DNA from: JBMNGN01 sp050949865
Lineage (GTDB): Bacteria > Bacillota > Syntrophomonadia > Syntrophomonadales > Syntrophomonadaceae
NCBI GenBank assembly: GCA_050949865.1
Contig: JBMNGN010000003.1
Coordinates: 1 to 64,000 of the forward strand
Direction: 5' to 3'
DNA length: 64,000 nucleotides
Every line of letters begins with the position of its first letter. Within the stretch, counting starts at the first letter, position 1. Both the position numbers and the translations under genes were made by a program. The notes under the pieces are model-generated. The model was given only the letters and a program-made list of their open reading frames with translations. It searched no databases and was not told the DNA's origin. Positions 7,956 to 16,394 of this stretch are shown here, in pieces.

Positions 7956-9369
7956 ATGAAGGAGAGAGGGGAAAGTCAATTGAGATTTAGCAATCTTTAC
8001 AATGACATCATAAATAGGAAAGAAAAAATAAGTCTAATAGGCTCTAGGCTATGTGGGTATGCCAATCGCAGTATCTTTTTCGAGGAAAGTGGATGTTATC
8101 GGCTTTGATGTTAATCAAGCCAAGATAAATTTATACAAGAAAGGTATTGACCCTACCAAAGAAGTAGGGGATGAGGCTATCGCCGCCTGTACGGTGGATT
8201 TTACTGCTGATGAAACCAGACTGAGGGAAGCGAAGTTTCACATTGTAGCCGTTCCCACACCGGTAAATGCGGACCATACTCCTGACCTGTCACCGGTCAT
8301 TGGTGCCAGCACTACCCTGGGGCGTAATCTTACCAAGGGTTCTATTGTAGTATATGAATCTACCGTATATCCTGGAGTAACTGAGGAAATATGTATTCCT
8401 ATATTAGAACGGGAATCCGGCTTGAAGTGTGGGGTGGATTTTAAAATCGGCTACTCTCCGGAAAGAATCAATCCGGGGGATAAAGTACATAGACTTGAAA
8501 CGATCGTTAAAGTTGTCTCCGGTATGGATGAAGAATCTTTGGATATTATTGCCAAGGTATATGAATTAGTTGTTGAAGCCGGTGTACATAGAGCGGAATC
8601 CATAAAGGTGGCTGAGGCGGCCAAGGTTATCGAAAACTCGCAACGGGACATTAATATCGCCTTCATGAATGAGCTGGCCATCATTTTCAACAGGATGGGT
8701 ATTGATACCAAAGCAGTTCTGGAAGCCGCCGGAACTAAGTGGAACTTTCTGAAATTCTCTCCTGGACTGGTTGGCGGCCATTGTATTGGCGTTGACCCTT
8801 ATTATCTTACCTATAGGGCGGAGCAGATGGGTTATCATTCCCAGATTATTCTTTCCGGCAGGCGCATCAACGATGATATGGGCAAATATGTGGCGGAAAA
8901 CACTGTTAAGAAGATGATTCAAGCCAATAAACCCATCAAGGGGGCTAATGTAGCTATCTTGGGTATCACCTTTAAAGAAAATTGCCCCGATAGCAGGAAC
9001 ACCAGGGTGATTGATATTATTAGAGAGTTAAAAGAGTACGGTGTTAACGTACAGGTAATAGACCCGGTGGCTGATGCCCAAGAAGTTGAGGAAGAATACG
9101 GGATTCATTTAGATAAGATGGAGGATATCAGAGGGGTGGATGCGGTGATCTTTGCTGTGGCCCATCAGGAGTTTTTTGATTTAAGCCTTGAGAAAATCAA
9201 AGAATGGTATCGTGCCTGCCCCAATCATCTCTTTAGTACCATAAATGATGAAGCGGCGGCCACTATTGAGAATGGCTGCGGGAATACCAAAAATGTTCTC
9301 ATTGATGTGAAGGGCATCTTTGATAAAAAACAGGCGGAAGAATTAGATTATCTGTATTGGAGGCTTTAG
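7956..9369 (+). pseudogene. wbpO: UDP-N-acetylhexosamine 6-dehydrogenase (WbpO/TviB type), frameshifted
   Basis: This gene belongs to the UDP-glucose/GDP-mannose dehydrogenase family. The sequence includes the invariant nucleotide-binding GLGYVGMP, YSPERINPGD, and the active-site region GGHCIGVDPYYLTYRAEQMGYH typical of the TviB/WbpO branch, which oxidises UDP-GlcNAc or UDP-GalNAc to the uronic acid. Translation should start at ATG 7956 after GGAGGAAG. The frame is broken at 8043, where an extra T separates GGC from CTAGGC within GLGYVG. An internal GTG at 8053 leaves a 438-residue frame that lacks the start of the Rossmann fold. The fault is identical in kind to that in the preceding gene. 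If real it abolishes function; if a sequencing error the gene is intact. Confidence 0.85.
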
Positions 9370-9370
9370 G

Positions 9371-10363
9371 GTGAGTGATAAACATAATGGGGGCTATAAA
9401 CATTTAGAGTTTGACCGGGATAGTGTCTTCCTAGTTACCGGGGGAGCAGGTTTTATTGGATCTAACCTTTGTGAAGCTCTTTTGGATATGGGTTATCAAG
9501 TAAGATGTATGGACAACTTCTCCACTGGGAAGAGAGAAAACATTGAAGGCTTTTTACATAATGAAAACTTCACCCTAATTGAAGATGATGTTCGAAACTT
9601 AGAAGCATGCCTGGTTGCTTGCGAAGGGGTAGATTATGTCCTCCATCAAGCAGCCTGGGGGTCAGTACCCAGAAGCATTGAAATGCCCTTATTATATGAA
9701 GAAATAAATATCAGGGGTACTCTTAATATGATGGAGGCCGCCAGGCAGCAGGGAGTCAAGAAATTTGTTTATGCATCCAGCTCATCGGTATATGGAGATC
9801 ATCCGGTACTTCCTAAAAAAGAGGGTCAAGAAGGAGAACTTCTTTCTCCTTATGCTTTGACCAAGCGAGTTGATGAAGAGTACGGGAAATTGTATAAAAA
9901 ATTGTATGGGTTGGATACCTATGGAATGCGTTATTTTAATGTATTTGGCAGGAGGCAGGATCCGGACGGAGCTTATGCAGCTGTGATTCCCAAATTTATT
10001 AAGCAACTATTGAATGATGAGCAGCCTACCATTAATGGGGATGGGAAACAGTCGAGAGACTTTACATATATAGAGAACGTGATTGAAGCCAATCTTAAAG
10101 CATGTTTGGCATCAAGTGAGGTTGCAGGCCAGGCGTTTAATATTGCTTATGGGGGCAGAGAGTACTTAATCGACATCTATTATGAACTGTGCAAAGCATT
10201 GGGTAAAGATATTGAACCAATCTTTGGTCCGGACCGGCCGGGGGATATTAAGCATAGTAATGCTGATATCAGTAAGGCCAGAGAACTGCTGGGATATGAG
10301 CCGGAATGGAGCTTCGAGCGAGGGATTGAGGCGGCTATTGAGTGGTATCGGGAGAATTTGTGA
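9371..10363 (+). CDS. wbpP: UDP-N-acetylglucosamine 4-epimerase (WbpP/TviC type)
   Basis: A 330-residue extended SDR. It has TGGAGFIGSNL near residue 23 for NAD binding, the catalytic SPYALTK (Tyr and Lys) near 157, and FNVFGRRQDP typical of the UDP-HexNAc 4-epimerase branch. It would interconvert UDP-GlcNAc and UDP-GalNAc, or the uronic acid forms made by the dehydrogenase one base upstream. The N-terminal extension before the Rossmann fold is a TviC/WbpP trait. The start is GTG 9371. The gene looks intact, unlike its two upstream neighbours. Confidence 0.87.
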   Translation: MSDKHNGGYKHLEFDRDSVFLVTGGAGFIGSNLCEALLDMGYQVRCMDNFSTGKRENIEGFLHNENFTLIEDDVRNLEACLVACEGVDYVLHQAAWGSVPRSIEMPLLYEEINIRGTLNMMEAARQQGVKKFVYASSSSVYGDHPVLPKKEGQEGELLSPYALTKRVDEEYGKLYKKLYGLDTYGMRYFNVFGRRQDPDGAYAAVIPKFIKQLLNDEQPTINGDGKQSRDFTYIENVIEANLKACLASSEVAGQAFNIAYGGREYLIDIYYELCKALGKDIEPIFGPDRPGDIKHSNADISKARELLGYEPEWSFERGIEAAIEWYRENL

Positions 10364-10483
10364 AAGAGTCAGCAAGCATCATTATATACTCTCTGCGATT
10401 GTTGGAGAAGGGATATTCCGATAACGGGAAGGGAAATAATGGGGAAGGATACCTTAATTTATTGAGAGGCTGATGGTATTATT

Positions 10484-11479
10484 ATGAACATATTAGTTAC
10501 CGGTGGTGCTGGATATATAGGCTCACATACCTGTGTGGCTTTGCTAGAAGCAGGACATACGGTGATTGTTGCAGATAATCTTTGCAACAGTAAAGCTGAG
10601 ACTATAGATAAGATTAAGCAGATCACAGGTAAAGAAGTAACCTTTTATAAAATCGATGTAACGGATGAAGCTGCAGTAGATTCCATCTTTTCTGAACATC
10701 AAATTGATGGCGTGATTCACTTTGCAGGACTTAAGGCGGTAGGGGAGTCGGTGGAGAAGCCGCTGGAGTATTACTTTAATAATACTGTAAGTACGATGGT
10801 TTTGAGTAAGGCTTGTCGGAAATATGGAGTAAAGCGATTAGTGTTTAGCTCCTCGGCAACAGTATATGGTGAGAATGAGGTTCCGTTTATAGAGACCATG
10901 CCACTTCTGCCAACCACTAATCCTTATGGTGAAACCAAAGCCATGAGTGAACGGATTCTTACTGATGTCGCGAAAGCAAATCCTGATTGGTCGGTAGCTT
11001 TACTGCGATACTTTAATCCGGTGGGAGCCCATGAGAGCGGACTAATTGGTGAAGCACCTACCGGTATTCCTAATAACCTGATGCCTTATATTACTCAGGT
11101 GGCGAAAGGTAAACTGGAGAAATTAAGAGTTTTCGGTAATGATTATCCCACGGCGGATGGGACTGGGGTTAGAGATTATATTCATGTGATGGATCTTGCT
11201 GAGGGACACTTGGCAGCGCTGGATAAACTGACAGCGGGTGTACATATTTATAATCTGGGTACCGGACAGGGTACCAGCGTATTACAGTTATTGACGGCTT
11301 TTGAAGAAGCCAACGGACTTAAAGTACCTTATGAAATTGTGGACCGCAGACCTGGAGATATTGCCGAGTGTTATGCAAATGCCAGTAAAGCTGAAAAAGA
11401 ACTGGGCTGGAAAGCCAAGCGCGATATTATAGACATGTGCCGTGATGCCTGGCGGTTTGAAAAAGGGTTCGAAGAGTAA
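10484..11479 (+). CDS. galE: UDP-glucose 4-epimerase
   Basis: A 331-residue GalE. It has the N-terminal TGGAGYIGSHT for NAD binding, FSSSATVYG, catalytic NPYGETK (Tyr/Lys) near residue 147, and RYFNPVGAHESG. The length is normal. It interconverts UDP-glucose and UDP-galactose for glycan synthesis. It follows the wbpP-like gene after a 120-base gap with no obvious terminator, so it may belong to the same operon. Start ATG 10484 follows a GAGAGGCTG site. Confidence 0.93.
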   Translation: MNILVTGGAGYIGSHTCVALLEAGHTVIVADNLCNSKAETIDKIKQITGKEVTFYKIDVTDEAAVDSIFSEHQIDGVIHFAGLKAVGESVEKPLEYYFNNTVSTMVLSKACRKYGVKRLVFSSSATVYGENEVPFIETMPLLPTTNPYGETKAMSERILTDVAKANPDWSVALLRYFNPVGAHESGLIGEAPTGIPNNLMPYITQVAKGKLEKLRVFGNDYPTADGTGVRDYIHVMDLAEGHLAALDKLTAGVHIYNLGTGQGTSVLQLLTAFEEANGLKVPYEIVDRRPGDIAECYANASKAEKELGWKAKRDIIDMCRDAWRFEKGFEE

Positions 11480-11499
11480 AGATATATGGATGTTGATAC

Positions 11500-11690
11500 A
11501 TGAAGAAACCCAAGAAGCTTTTTACTACCGTTATCGTTATTCTGGTTGTTGTAGCTTTAATAAGATTATCCTTACCTTCCCTTGGTAATTATCTGGTAGC
11601 AGAAGATGAACCACAGCAGAGTGATATCATTGTCCTACTCATGGGAAGCGGCCCAGATCGGATGCTTGGAGCAGTAGACCTGTATCATGC
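11500..11690 (+). pseudogene. YdcF/DUF218-like membrane protein, truncated by IS21 element
   Basis: The N-terminal piece has a signal-anchor helix (residues 8-28). It is followed by DEPQQSDIIVLLMGSGPDRMLGAVDLYH, the start of a DUF218 (YdcF/SanA) domain, which is normally about 150 residues. The coding sequence runs into the IS21-family left end at 11691, and translation stops inside it at 11728-11730. No continuation of the domain is visible on the far side of the IS, so the 3' part has been lost, not merely interrupted. DUF218 proteins act at the cell envelope; the exact role is unknown. Confidence 0.75.
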
Positions 11691-11764
11691 TGTAACTGAT
11701 AAACTAAAATGGACAGAAAACAACAAATAAGAATGAACAGTATTTACCACAATCCTCCAAAAAA

Positions 11765-11804
11765 GCTATGATAGAGCTGGAAATAAAACAGCTTTTATCA
11801 TAGC
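11765..11804 (+). other. Stem-loop before istA
   Basis: GCTATGATA at 11765-11773 pairs perfectly with TATCATAGC at 11796-11804, with extra AGCT pairing inside. It lies in the IS just before the istA ribosome site. Such hairpins often limit transposase expression from readthrough transcripts; that role is inferred. Confidence 0.5.
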
Positions 11805-11818
11805 AGAGGAGGAAGAAA

Positions 11819-13420
11819 ATGAACGTAGCAGAAGGGTGGAATATGTATTTAGAAATCCAAGATTTAAAGGAAATGCATTTTAACGTAAGCCAGATATCCC
11901 GGCGTCTAGACCTATCTCGAACTACAGTATATAAGTATCTGGATATGACTCCAGAAGAAATGGAACAGATTTTAGAAAATCGAAAAACCAGAACCAAGAA
12001 ACTAGATAAGCATCGGGAGCTAATTAAATCCTGGTTGATACAATATCAGGATATGAGCAGTGCACAGGTGCTCGACTGGCTGCAGGAAAGAAAACTTGAT
12101 GGAGGTGTTAGCGAAGGAACAGTTAGAAACTATGTCAGACAATTACGAGAGGAGTGTGGTATTCCCCAGGTTAAGTACGTACGTCAATACGAAGCCGTTG
12201 ATGAATTACCTGCCGGCCAGCAAATGCAGATGGACTTTGGGCAAATTGCTCTACGTAGCAGCATTGCTAGGATGGTAACCCTGTACTTTGCATCCTTCGT
12301 CCTAGCCCACTCCCGGCATAAATATGTGGAGTGGCTGGACCGCCCGTTTACAACCCGAGATTTAATAAAGGTTCACGAAAACGCATTTGAATACTATGGA
12401 GGGATGACTAAGGAAATTGTATACGATCAGGATCATCTTATACTGGTCAGCGAGAACGGCGGGGATCTATTGCTTACCAAAGAGTTTGCAGAATACCAAA
12501 AGACCCGAAAATTCAAGATTTACATGTGCAGAAAAGCGGATCCAGAATCCAAGGGAAAGGTTGAAAATGTGGTTAAATTTGTAAAAAGGAACTTTTCCAG
12601 GAACCGTACCTTCCATAACCTCGAAAAGCTGAACGAAGATTGTTTAGCCTGGTTAGAGCGAACCGGTAATGGAAAAGTTCACAATACAACAAAAAAGATA
12701 CCGGCAGAAGTGTTCGTCCTCGAAAAACAACACCTCATCCCGGTACCCCACAAGATAAATATTTCAACTACTAAGATTATAACTAGAGTAATTCGCAAAG
12801 ACAATACCATCGTCTATCAGGGTAACCGTTATGCCCTACCATTAGGAACTTATGCACCCGACCGAAGGGTTGTTATCAAAGAAGATGAGGGGATATTAAT
12901 TATTGTAGACCCCGATAACGAGCTAGAGATTATCCGCTATCCCGTATGCCTTGAAAAAGGTCGACTCATTAAGAGCAATGATTGCCGCAGAGAAAAGGAC
13001 AAGGGCATTGAATCCTATATGCAAGAAGTGGCACAGCTCCTTAATGATTCCCAAGAAGCCAATGATTTTCTAGGGCTGGTAAGGCGGGGAAAACCCCGCT
13101 ACATACGGGATCAGTTAAAGATAATCAAAGATCACAGCCTGGATAAATCTCCTGAGATTATCACCAAGGCACTTAATTACTGTTTAAAAAACAGGCTTTA
13201 CGGAGCAACTGATTTTGTGGATTCATTAAATCATTTTAACCATATTCATTGCCTGGTAGAAGAAAAGCCAAGCGCTGAAAATCATATTCAACCACTTTAC
13301 GAGGTAGATCGTTCTGTATTTAAAACCCATGTAGAAGTGCGAGATATGAACATCTATATACAAGAATTACAGGGAGTGAGAGAGTGTCAGCAGAACTTGA
13401 ACAACTCAAAAACGATATGA
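11819..13420 (+). CDS. istA: IS21-family transposase IstA
   Basis: A 533-residue DDE transposase. Residues 15-45 form a helix-turn-helix (VSQISRRLDLSRTTVYKYL), with a second DNA-binding segment near 85-115. The catalytic triad can be placed at Asp139 (MDFG), Asp203 (YDQD) and Glu249 (GKVEN). A beta-barrel-like C-terminal region follows. The start ATG 11819 comes after AGAGGAGGA. The coding frame is intact, so the element may still move with IstB. Confidence 0.95.
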   Translation: MNVAEGWNMYLEIQDLKEMHFNVSQISRRLDLSRTTVYKYLDMTPEEMEQILENRKTRTKKLDKHRELIKSWLIQYQDMSSAQVLDWLQERKLDGGVSEGTVRNYVRQLREECGIPQVKYVRQYEAVDELPAGQQMQMDFGQIALRSSIARMVTLYFASFVLAHSRHKYVEWLDRPFTTRDLIKVHENAFEYYGGMTKEIVYDQDHLILVSENGGDLLLTKEFAEYQKTRKFKIYMCRKADPESKGKVENVVKFVKRNFSRNRTFHNLEKLNEDCLAWLERTGNGKVHNTTKKIPAEVFVLEKQHLIPVPHKINISTTKIITRVIRKDNTIVYQGNRYALPLGTYAPDRRVVIKEDEGILIIVDPDNELEIIRYPVCLEKGRLIKSNDCRREKDKGIESYMQEVAQLLNDSQEANDFLGLVRRGKPRYIRDQLKIIKDHSLDKSPEIITKALNYCLKNRLYGATDFVDSLNHFNHIHCLVEEKPSAENHIQPLYEVDRSVFKTHVEVRDMNIYIQELQGVRECQQNLNNSKTI

Positions 13421-14139
13421 AACGCTTAAAGATAACGGAAGCAGCTGCTGTGGTAGAAGAAAGACTGCTTGAGGCCCAGGTGACGGAACCCAGTTACCAA
13501 GTGTTTCTAACGAACCTGGTGCAGCATGAGATAAAAAAAAGAGAGGAAAAACAGGTAGGGAGGCTCTACAAGTTAGCAGCTTTTCCCGAATACAAACCCC
13601 TGGATGATTTTGACCTTTCAGAGCAACAGTCCCTAAGTAAAAAGCAATTAAAACAGCTACAGGAGCTTATCTGGCTGGAACAGGCCTACAATCTAATTCT
13701 ATTAGGCCCTCCCGGGGTTGGCAAAACATGTTTGTCCATTGGGCTAGGGATTGAAGCCATTAGCCGGGGTTACCGGGTAACTTTTGTTCAGATGGATGAA
13801 CTAATTCGTCTCCTCAAAACGGAGGAAATCAGCCGTAACTCCAGGGCAAAGGTAAAAAGAATGGTAAGTTCTGACCTGGTGATTATTGATGATTTAATGT
13901 TCATGGCTATTGACCGACACGAGGCAAACCTCTTTTTTCAACTAATCAACAAGCTTTACGGCCAGACTTCCATCATCATTACATCAAACAAGGGGCCAGA
14001 AGACTGGGGAGATATTCTGGGTGATCCGGCGATTACAACTGCTATTTTGGATCGCTTAATCCACAAAAGTGAGGTCATCCACTTAAGCGGCGACAGCTAT
14101 CGTTTGAAACATCGCCAAACCATTTTTGGCAATAACTAG
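13384..14139 (+). CDS. istB: IS21-family helper ATPase IstB
   Basis: A 251-residue AAA+ ATPase of the DnaC/IstB family. Walker A is GPPGVGKT (residues 108-115), Walker B is LVIIDDLMF, and an arginine-rich C-terminus is present. It assembles on target DNA and stimulates IstA. The GTG start at 13384 lies inside the end of istA (37-base overlap), the usual arrangement in this family. Confidence 0.95.
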   Translation: MSAELEQLKNDMKRLKITEAAAVVEERLLEAQVTEPSYQVFLTNLVQHEIKKREEKQVGRLYKLAAFPEYKPLDDFDLSEQQSLSKKQLKQLQELIWLEQAYNLILLGPPGVGKTCLSIGLGIEAISRGYRVTFVQMDELIRLLKTEEISRNSRAKVKRMVSSDLVIIDDLMFMAIDRHEANLFFQLINKLYGQTSIIITSNKGPEDWGDILGDPAITTAILDRLIHKSEVIHLSGDSYRLKHRQTIFGNN

Positions 14140-14229
14140 GTGTCCAAAGTTATTTATCGTTTTTTGTTCATTTTTACTTGACAGTTACAGCTAGCTGAAA
14201 CAAATAGAGGGAAATCGTGTTTTAAAAGG

Positions 14230-14258
14230 TATTTTAAATATATGCTAGGTGTTATAAT
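14230..14258 (+). promoter_or_regulatory. Probable extended -10 promoter for the CoA-transferase gene
   Basis: TATAAT at 14253-14258 is preceded by TGT, giving an extended -10 element. A weak -35 (TATTTT, 14230-14235) stands 17 bases upstream. The position about 30 bases before ATG 14288 fits a short leader. Confidence 0.6.
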
Positions 14259-14287
14259 AACCTATTTTTAATGAAGGGATTGATGCT

Positions 14288-15484
14288 ATGGGAGGAGCAT
14301 TGAAGGGCATAAGGATAGCCGATTTTTCCAGGATGTTGCCAGGACCGTACTGCACTATGATCCTGGGAGACTTAGGGGCTGAGGTAATAAAAATTGAACC
14401 TCCAGGGCTAGGGGATAATGCCAGGTATTTTCCTCCTTTTGTTGAAGGTGAGAGTGCTTATTTTATGAGCGTTAACCGGGGAAAAAAGAGCTTTACCCTG
14501 GACCTTAACCACATCATGGCCAGGGAAATAATTTATGACCTGGTTAGGGTTTCAGACGTGGTGGTAGAAAACTTTAAGGTTGGGACCATGGAAAAGCTGG
14601 GGTTTGGCTATAACCGGCTTAAGGAGATTAATCCTTCATTGGTTTATGCGTCTATTTCAGGTTACGGCCATACCGGGCCTAACAAAAACCGGGGTTCCTA
14701 CGAAATGATTATCCAGGCCACCAGCGGGATGATGAGCATTACCGGGGAGGAAGGAGGGCCCGCGGTTCGGGTAGGTATATCCATAGCCGATCTGGCTCCG
14801 GGATTATTTGCCGCCATAGGTATTCTTTCGGCATTGCATGTGCGAAATCATACAGGGCAAGGTCAGATGGTTGATGTGGCCATGATGGACTCCCAGATTG
14901 CTCTTTTGGAAAACGCAGTGGCCAGGTTTTTTGCTACTGGGGAAGTACCCCGGCGAATGGGAACCAGGCATCCTTCCATTGCTCCTTTGCAGGCATTTCC
15001 AACCCGGGATAACTGGATAGTAATCTTATGTGTTACCCAGAAGCTGTGGATAAGACTATGCAACACCCTGGGAATAAGCTGGTGTATCGATGATCCCCGG
15101 TTTCTAACCAATAATGACCGGGTGAGGAATGTGCTGGAACTGGAAAAGATTATTAGTGCGGTTACTGTAACCAAGGATACAGATGAATGGCTGGAACTAT
15201 TAGCCCAACAGGATATTCCTGCGGCACCGATAAATACCATTAAAGACGCAGTATTTGACCCGCAGGTTTTAGCTAGGGAGATGATAGTTGAAGTTGAACA
15301 TATTAAAGCGGGCAGGCAAAAGGTGGTGGGCAACCCGATCAAGTTATCGGAAACCCCTGGAATAATAAAGGAAGCTGCCCCATTGCTGGGGCAGCATAAT
15401 CGATGGGTCCTGCAAGATATTTTGGGGTATGACAACCAGAAACTCATTCAAATTGCTGATAGTAAGGTTCTGGGTATATCCTAG
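14288..15484 (+). CDS. Family III CoA-transferase (CaiB/BaiF)
   Basis: A 398-residue family III CoA-transferase. Typical features are LKGIRIADFSRMLPGPYCTMILGDLGAEVIKIEPP at the N-terminus, VVENFKVGTMEKLG, and ISGYGHTGP. VGISIADLAPGLFA carries the Asp expected to form the aspartyl-CoA anhydride. It moves CoA between carboxylic acids. Next to 4-hydroxybutyryl-CoA dehydratase it could activate 4-hydroxybutyrate or a related acid, but substrate cannot be read from sequence. It converges on the leftward operon with only two bases between stop codons. Confidence 0.88.
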   Translation: MGGALKGIRIADFSRMLPGPYCTMILGDLGAEVIKIEPPGLGDNARYFPPFVEGESAYFMSVNRGKKSFTLDLNHIMAREIIYDLVRVSDVVVENFKVGTMEKLGFGYNRLKEINPSLVYASISGYGHTGPNKNRGSYEMIIQATSGMMSITGEEGGPAVRVGISIADLAPGLFAAIGILSALHVRNHTGQGQMVDVAMMDSQIALLENAVARFFATGEVPRRMGTRHPSIAPLQAFPTRDNWIVILCVTQKLWIRLCNTLGISWCIDDPRFLTNNDRVRNVLELEKIISAVTVTKDTDEWLELLAQQDIPAAPINTIKDAVFDPQVLAREMIVEVEHIKAGRQKVVGNPIKLSETPGIIKEAAPLLGQHNRWVLQDILGYDNQKLIQIADSKVLGIS

Positions 15485-15486
15485 CC

Positions 15487-15915
15487 TTATCCAACCTTTT
15501 GATTGGAGGCAAGAACTCTGCGCACAGAACCGATTGCTTTAAACACCTGTTGGCTGCCATTAATTATTCCGTATAACTCAAACTCTATTTGTTGATGTTC
15601 CACGGTGTCAATGATGTTAGTCACCACCCCATTTATGACCAAGGTAGCATTAACTGGGGTCGGAGCGACAAAAGAGGTAGTCAGGGTGCCGGTTTGGCTC
15701 CAGTCGATGCCGAAATTGCCCATCAGCATTTCGTTAGAGGCGGCTACTAAAATCATACCATGGGCTATTCTGGTTCCAAACCGGGTTTGCCTGGCAAACT
15801 CCTCATCAAGATGAAGCCGATTCCGGTCACCTGATAACTCGGCGTATTCTGCTACTAGTTCGGGAGTAATCAGTACTTCATAAGGTTTTAAACGGTCACC
15901 TTTTTGTACACTCAA
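15487..15915 (-). CDS. MaoC-like (R)-hydratase subunit or enzyme
   Basis: A hotdog-fold protein of the MaoC family, about 142 residues from the proposed start. The hydratase signature is clear: YAELSGDRNRLHLDEEFARQTRFGTRIAHGM, with the catalytic Asp and His. TTG 15915 is proposed as start because GAAAGAGGGTGAT precedes it. An upstream ATG (16017) would overlap the preceding gene by 65 bases and add unlike sequence. It would hydrate 2-enoyl-CoA to (R)-3-hydroxyacyl-CoA. It is the last gene of the leftward operon and probably partners the hotdog protein just upstream. Confidence 0.8.
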   Translation of the reverse strand: MSVQKGDRLKPYEVLITPELVAEYAELSGDRNRLHLDEEFARQTRFGTRIAHGMILVAASNEMLMGNFGIDWSQTGTLTTSFVAPTPVNATLVINGVVTNIIDTVEHQQIEFELYGIINGSQQVFKAIGSVRRVLASNQKVG

Positions 15916-15952
15916 GGTATCACCCTCTTTCCTCAAACTGGGTACTGGTTCC

Positions 15953-16375
15953 TCAGTTAGGTATAATGCTTGTGTTTTCAGCGGTGTAAACCAGTTCATC
16001 GTTAACGTAACTATCAATGCGGCTAGTTAGCCATTTCTTGCCCTTATGGGTCCATTTGTTTACAAACTTGCCGTAAACTTTTAGTATTGAGCCTACCGGA
16101 ACTGGTTTAATATAACAGGATTTATGAAGCACATGAATAGAACCGGGTAGGCGCTTCGGTTGATCTGTATAGATACGAAAACTTAACATGGCAATTAAGA
16201 ATGGAGGAGCAATGTTGGTATCGGATTGAGTGATTGCAAACATAGCTTTATACCTTTCCACCCGTATCGGATCAAGGCTGATGATCCCTGGACCAAACGG
16301 TTTGCCAATTTCGATATTATCGTACGAGAGATCTAACTCTGGTATCTCATTGATTGGCATTTCGGTGTAAGCCAT
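15953..16375 (-). CDS. MaoC N-terminal-like hotdog protein, probable hydratase partner
   Basis: A 140-residue protein of the FAS1-dehydratase/MaoC N-terminal type (DLSYDNIEIGKPFGPGIISLDPIRVERYKAMFAIT). It lacks the Asp-His hydratase signature found in the next gene. Pairs of one such subunit with one catalytic MaoC subunit form heteromeric hydratases (for example the HadAB arrangement). ATG 16375 is chosen because ATAAGGAGG precedes it. An upstream in-frame ATG would overlap the SDR gene. It is the third gene of the leftward operon. Confidence 0.72.
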   Translation of the reverse strand: MAYTEMPINEIPELDLSYDNIEIGKPFGPGIISLDPIRVERYKAMFAITQSDTNIAPPFLIAMLSFRIYTDQPKRLPGSIHVLHKSCYIKPVPVGSILKVYGKFVNKWTHKGKKWLTSRIDSYVNDELVYTAENTSIIPN

Positions 16376-16394
16376 TCTAAACCTCCTTATGATA

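Larger units (their letters stand above)
11691..14189 (+). mobile_element. IS21-family insertion sequence, complete
   Basis: The ends are matched inverted repeats beginning TGTAACTG. The left end (11691 onward) and the complement of the right end (to 14189) agree at roughly 30 of 40 positions, with shared blocks AAAATG, ACA, AAAAC and AAATAA. Inside are istA and istB in the usual overlapping order. No direct target duplication is visible: the bases before the left end are GTATCATGC and those after the right end are GCTAGCTGA. A TTGACA at 14178-14183 points outward from the right end, as in IS21, where it can supply a -35 box. The element now separates the glycan locus from the C4-acid genes. 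Confidence 0.88.

Noticed and set aside
8566..8922. 118-codon minus-strand frame inside the UDP-sugar dehydrogenase gene
   Set aside because: It is a shadow frame of a strongly conserved coding sequence and resembles no known protein.
14863..15447. 194-codon minus-strand frame inside the CoA-transferase gene
   Set aside because: It lies antisense to a clear family III CoA-transferase, has Ser/Thr-rich nonsense composition and no ribosome site.
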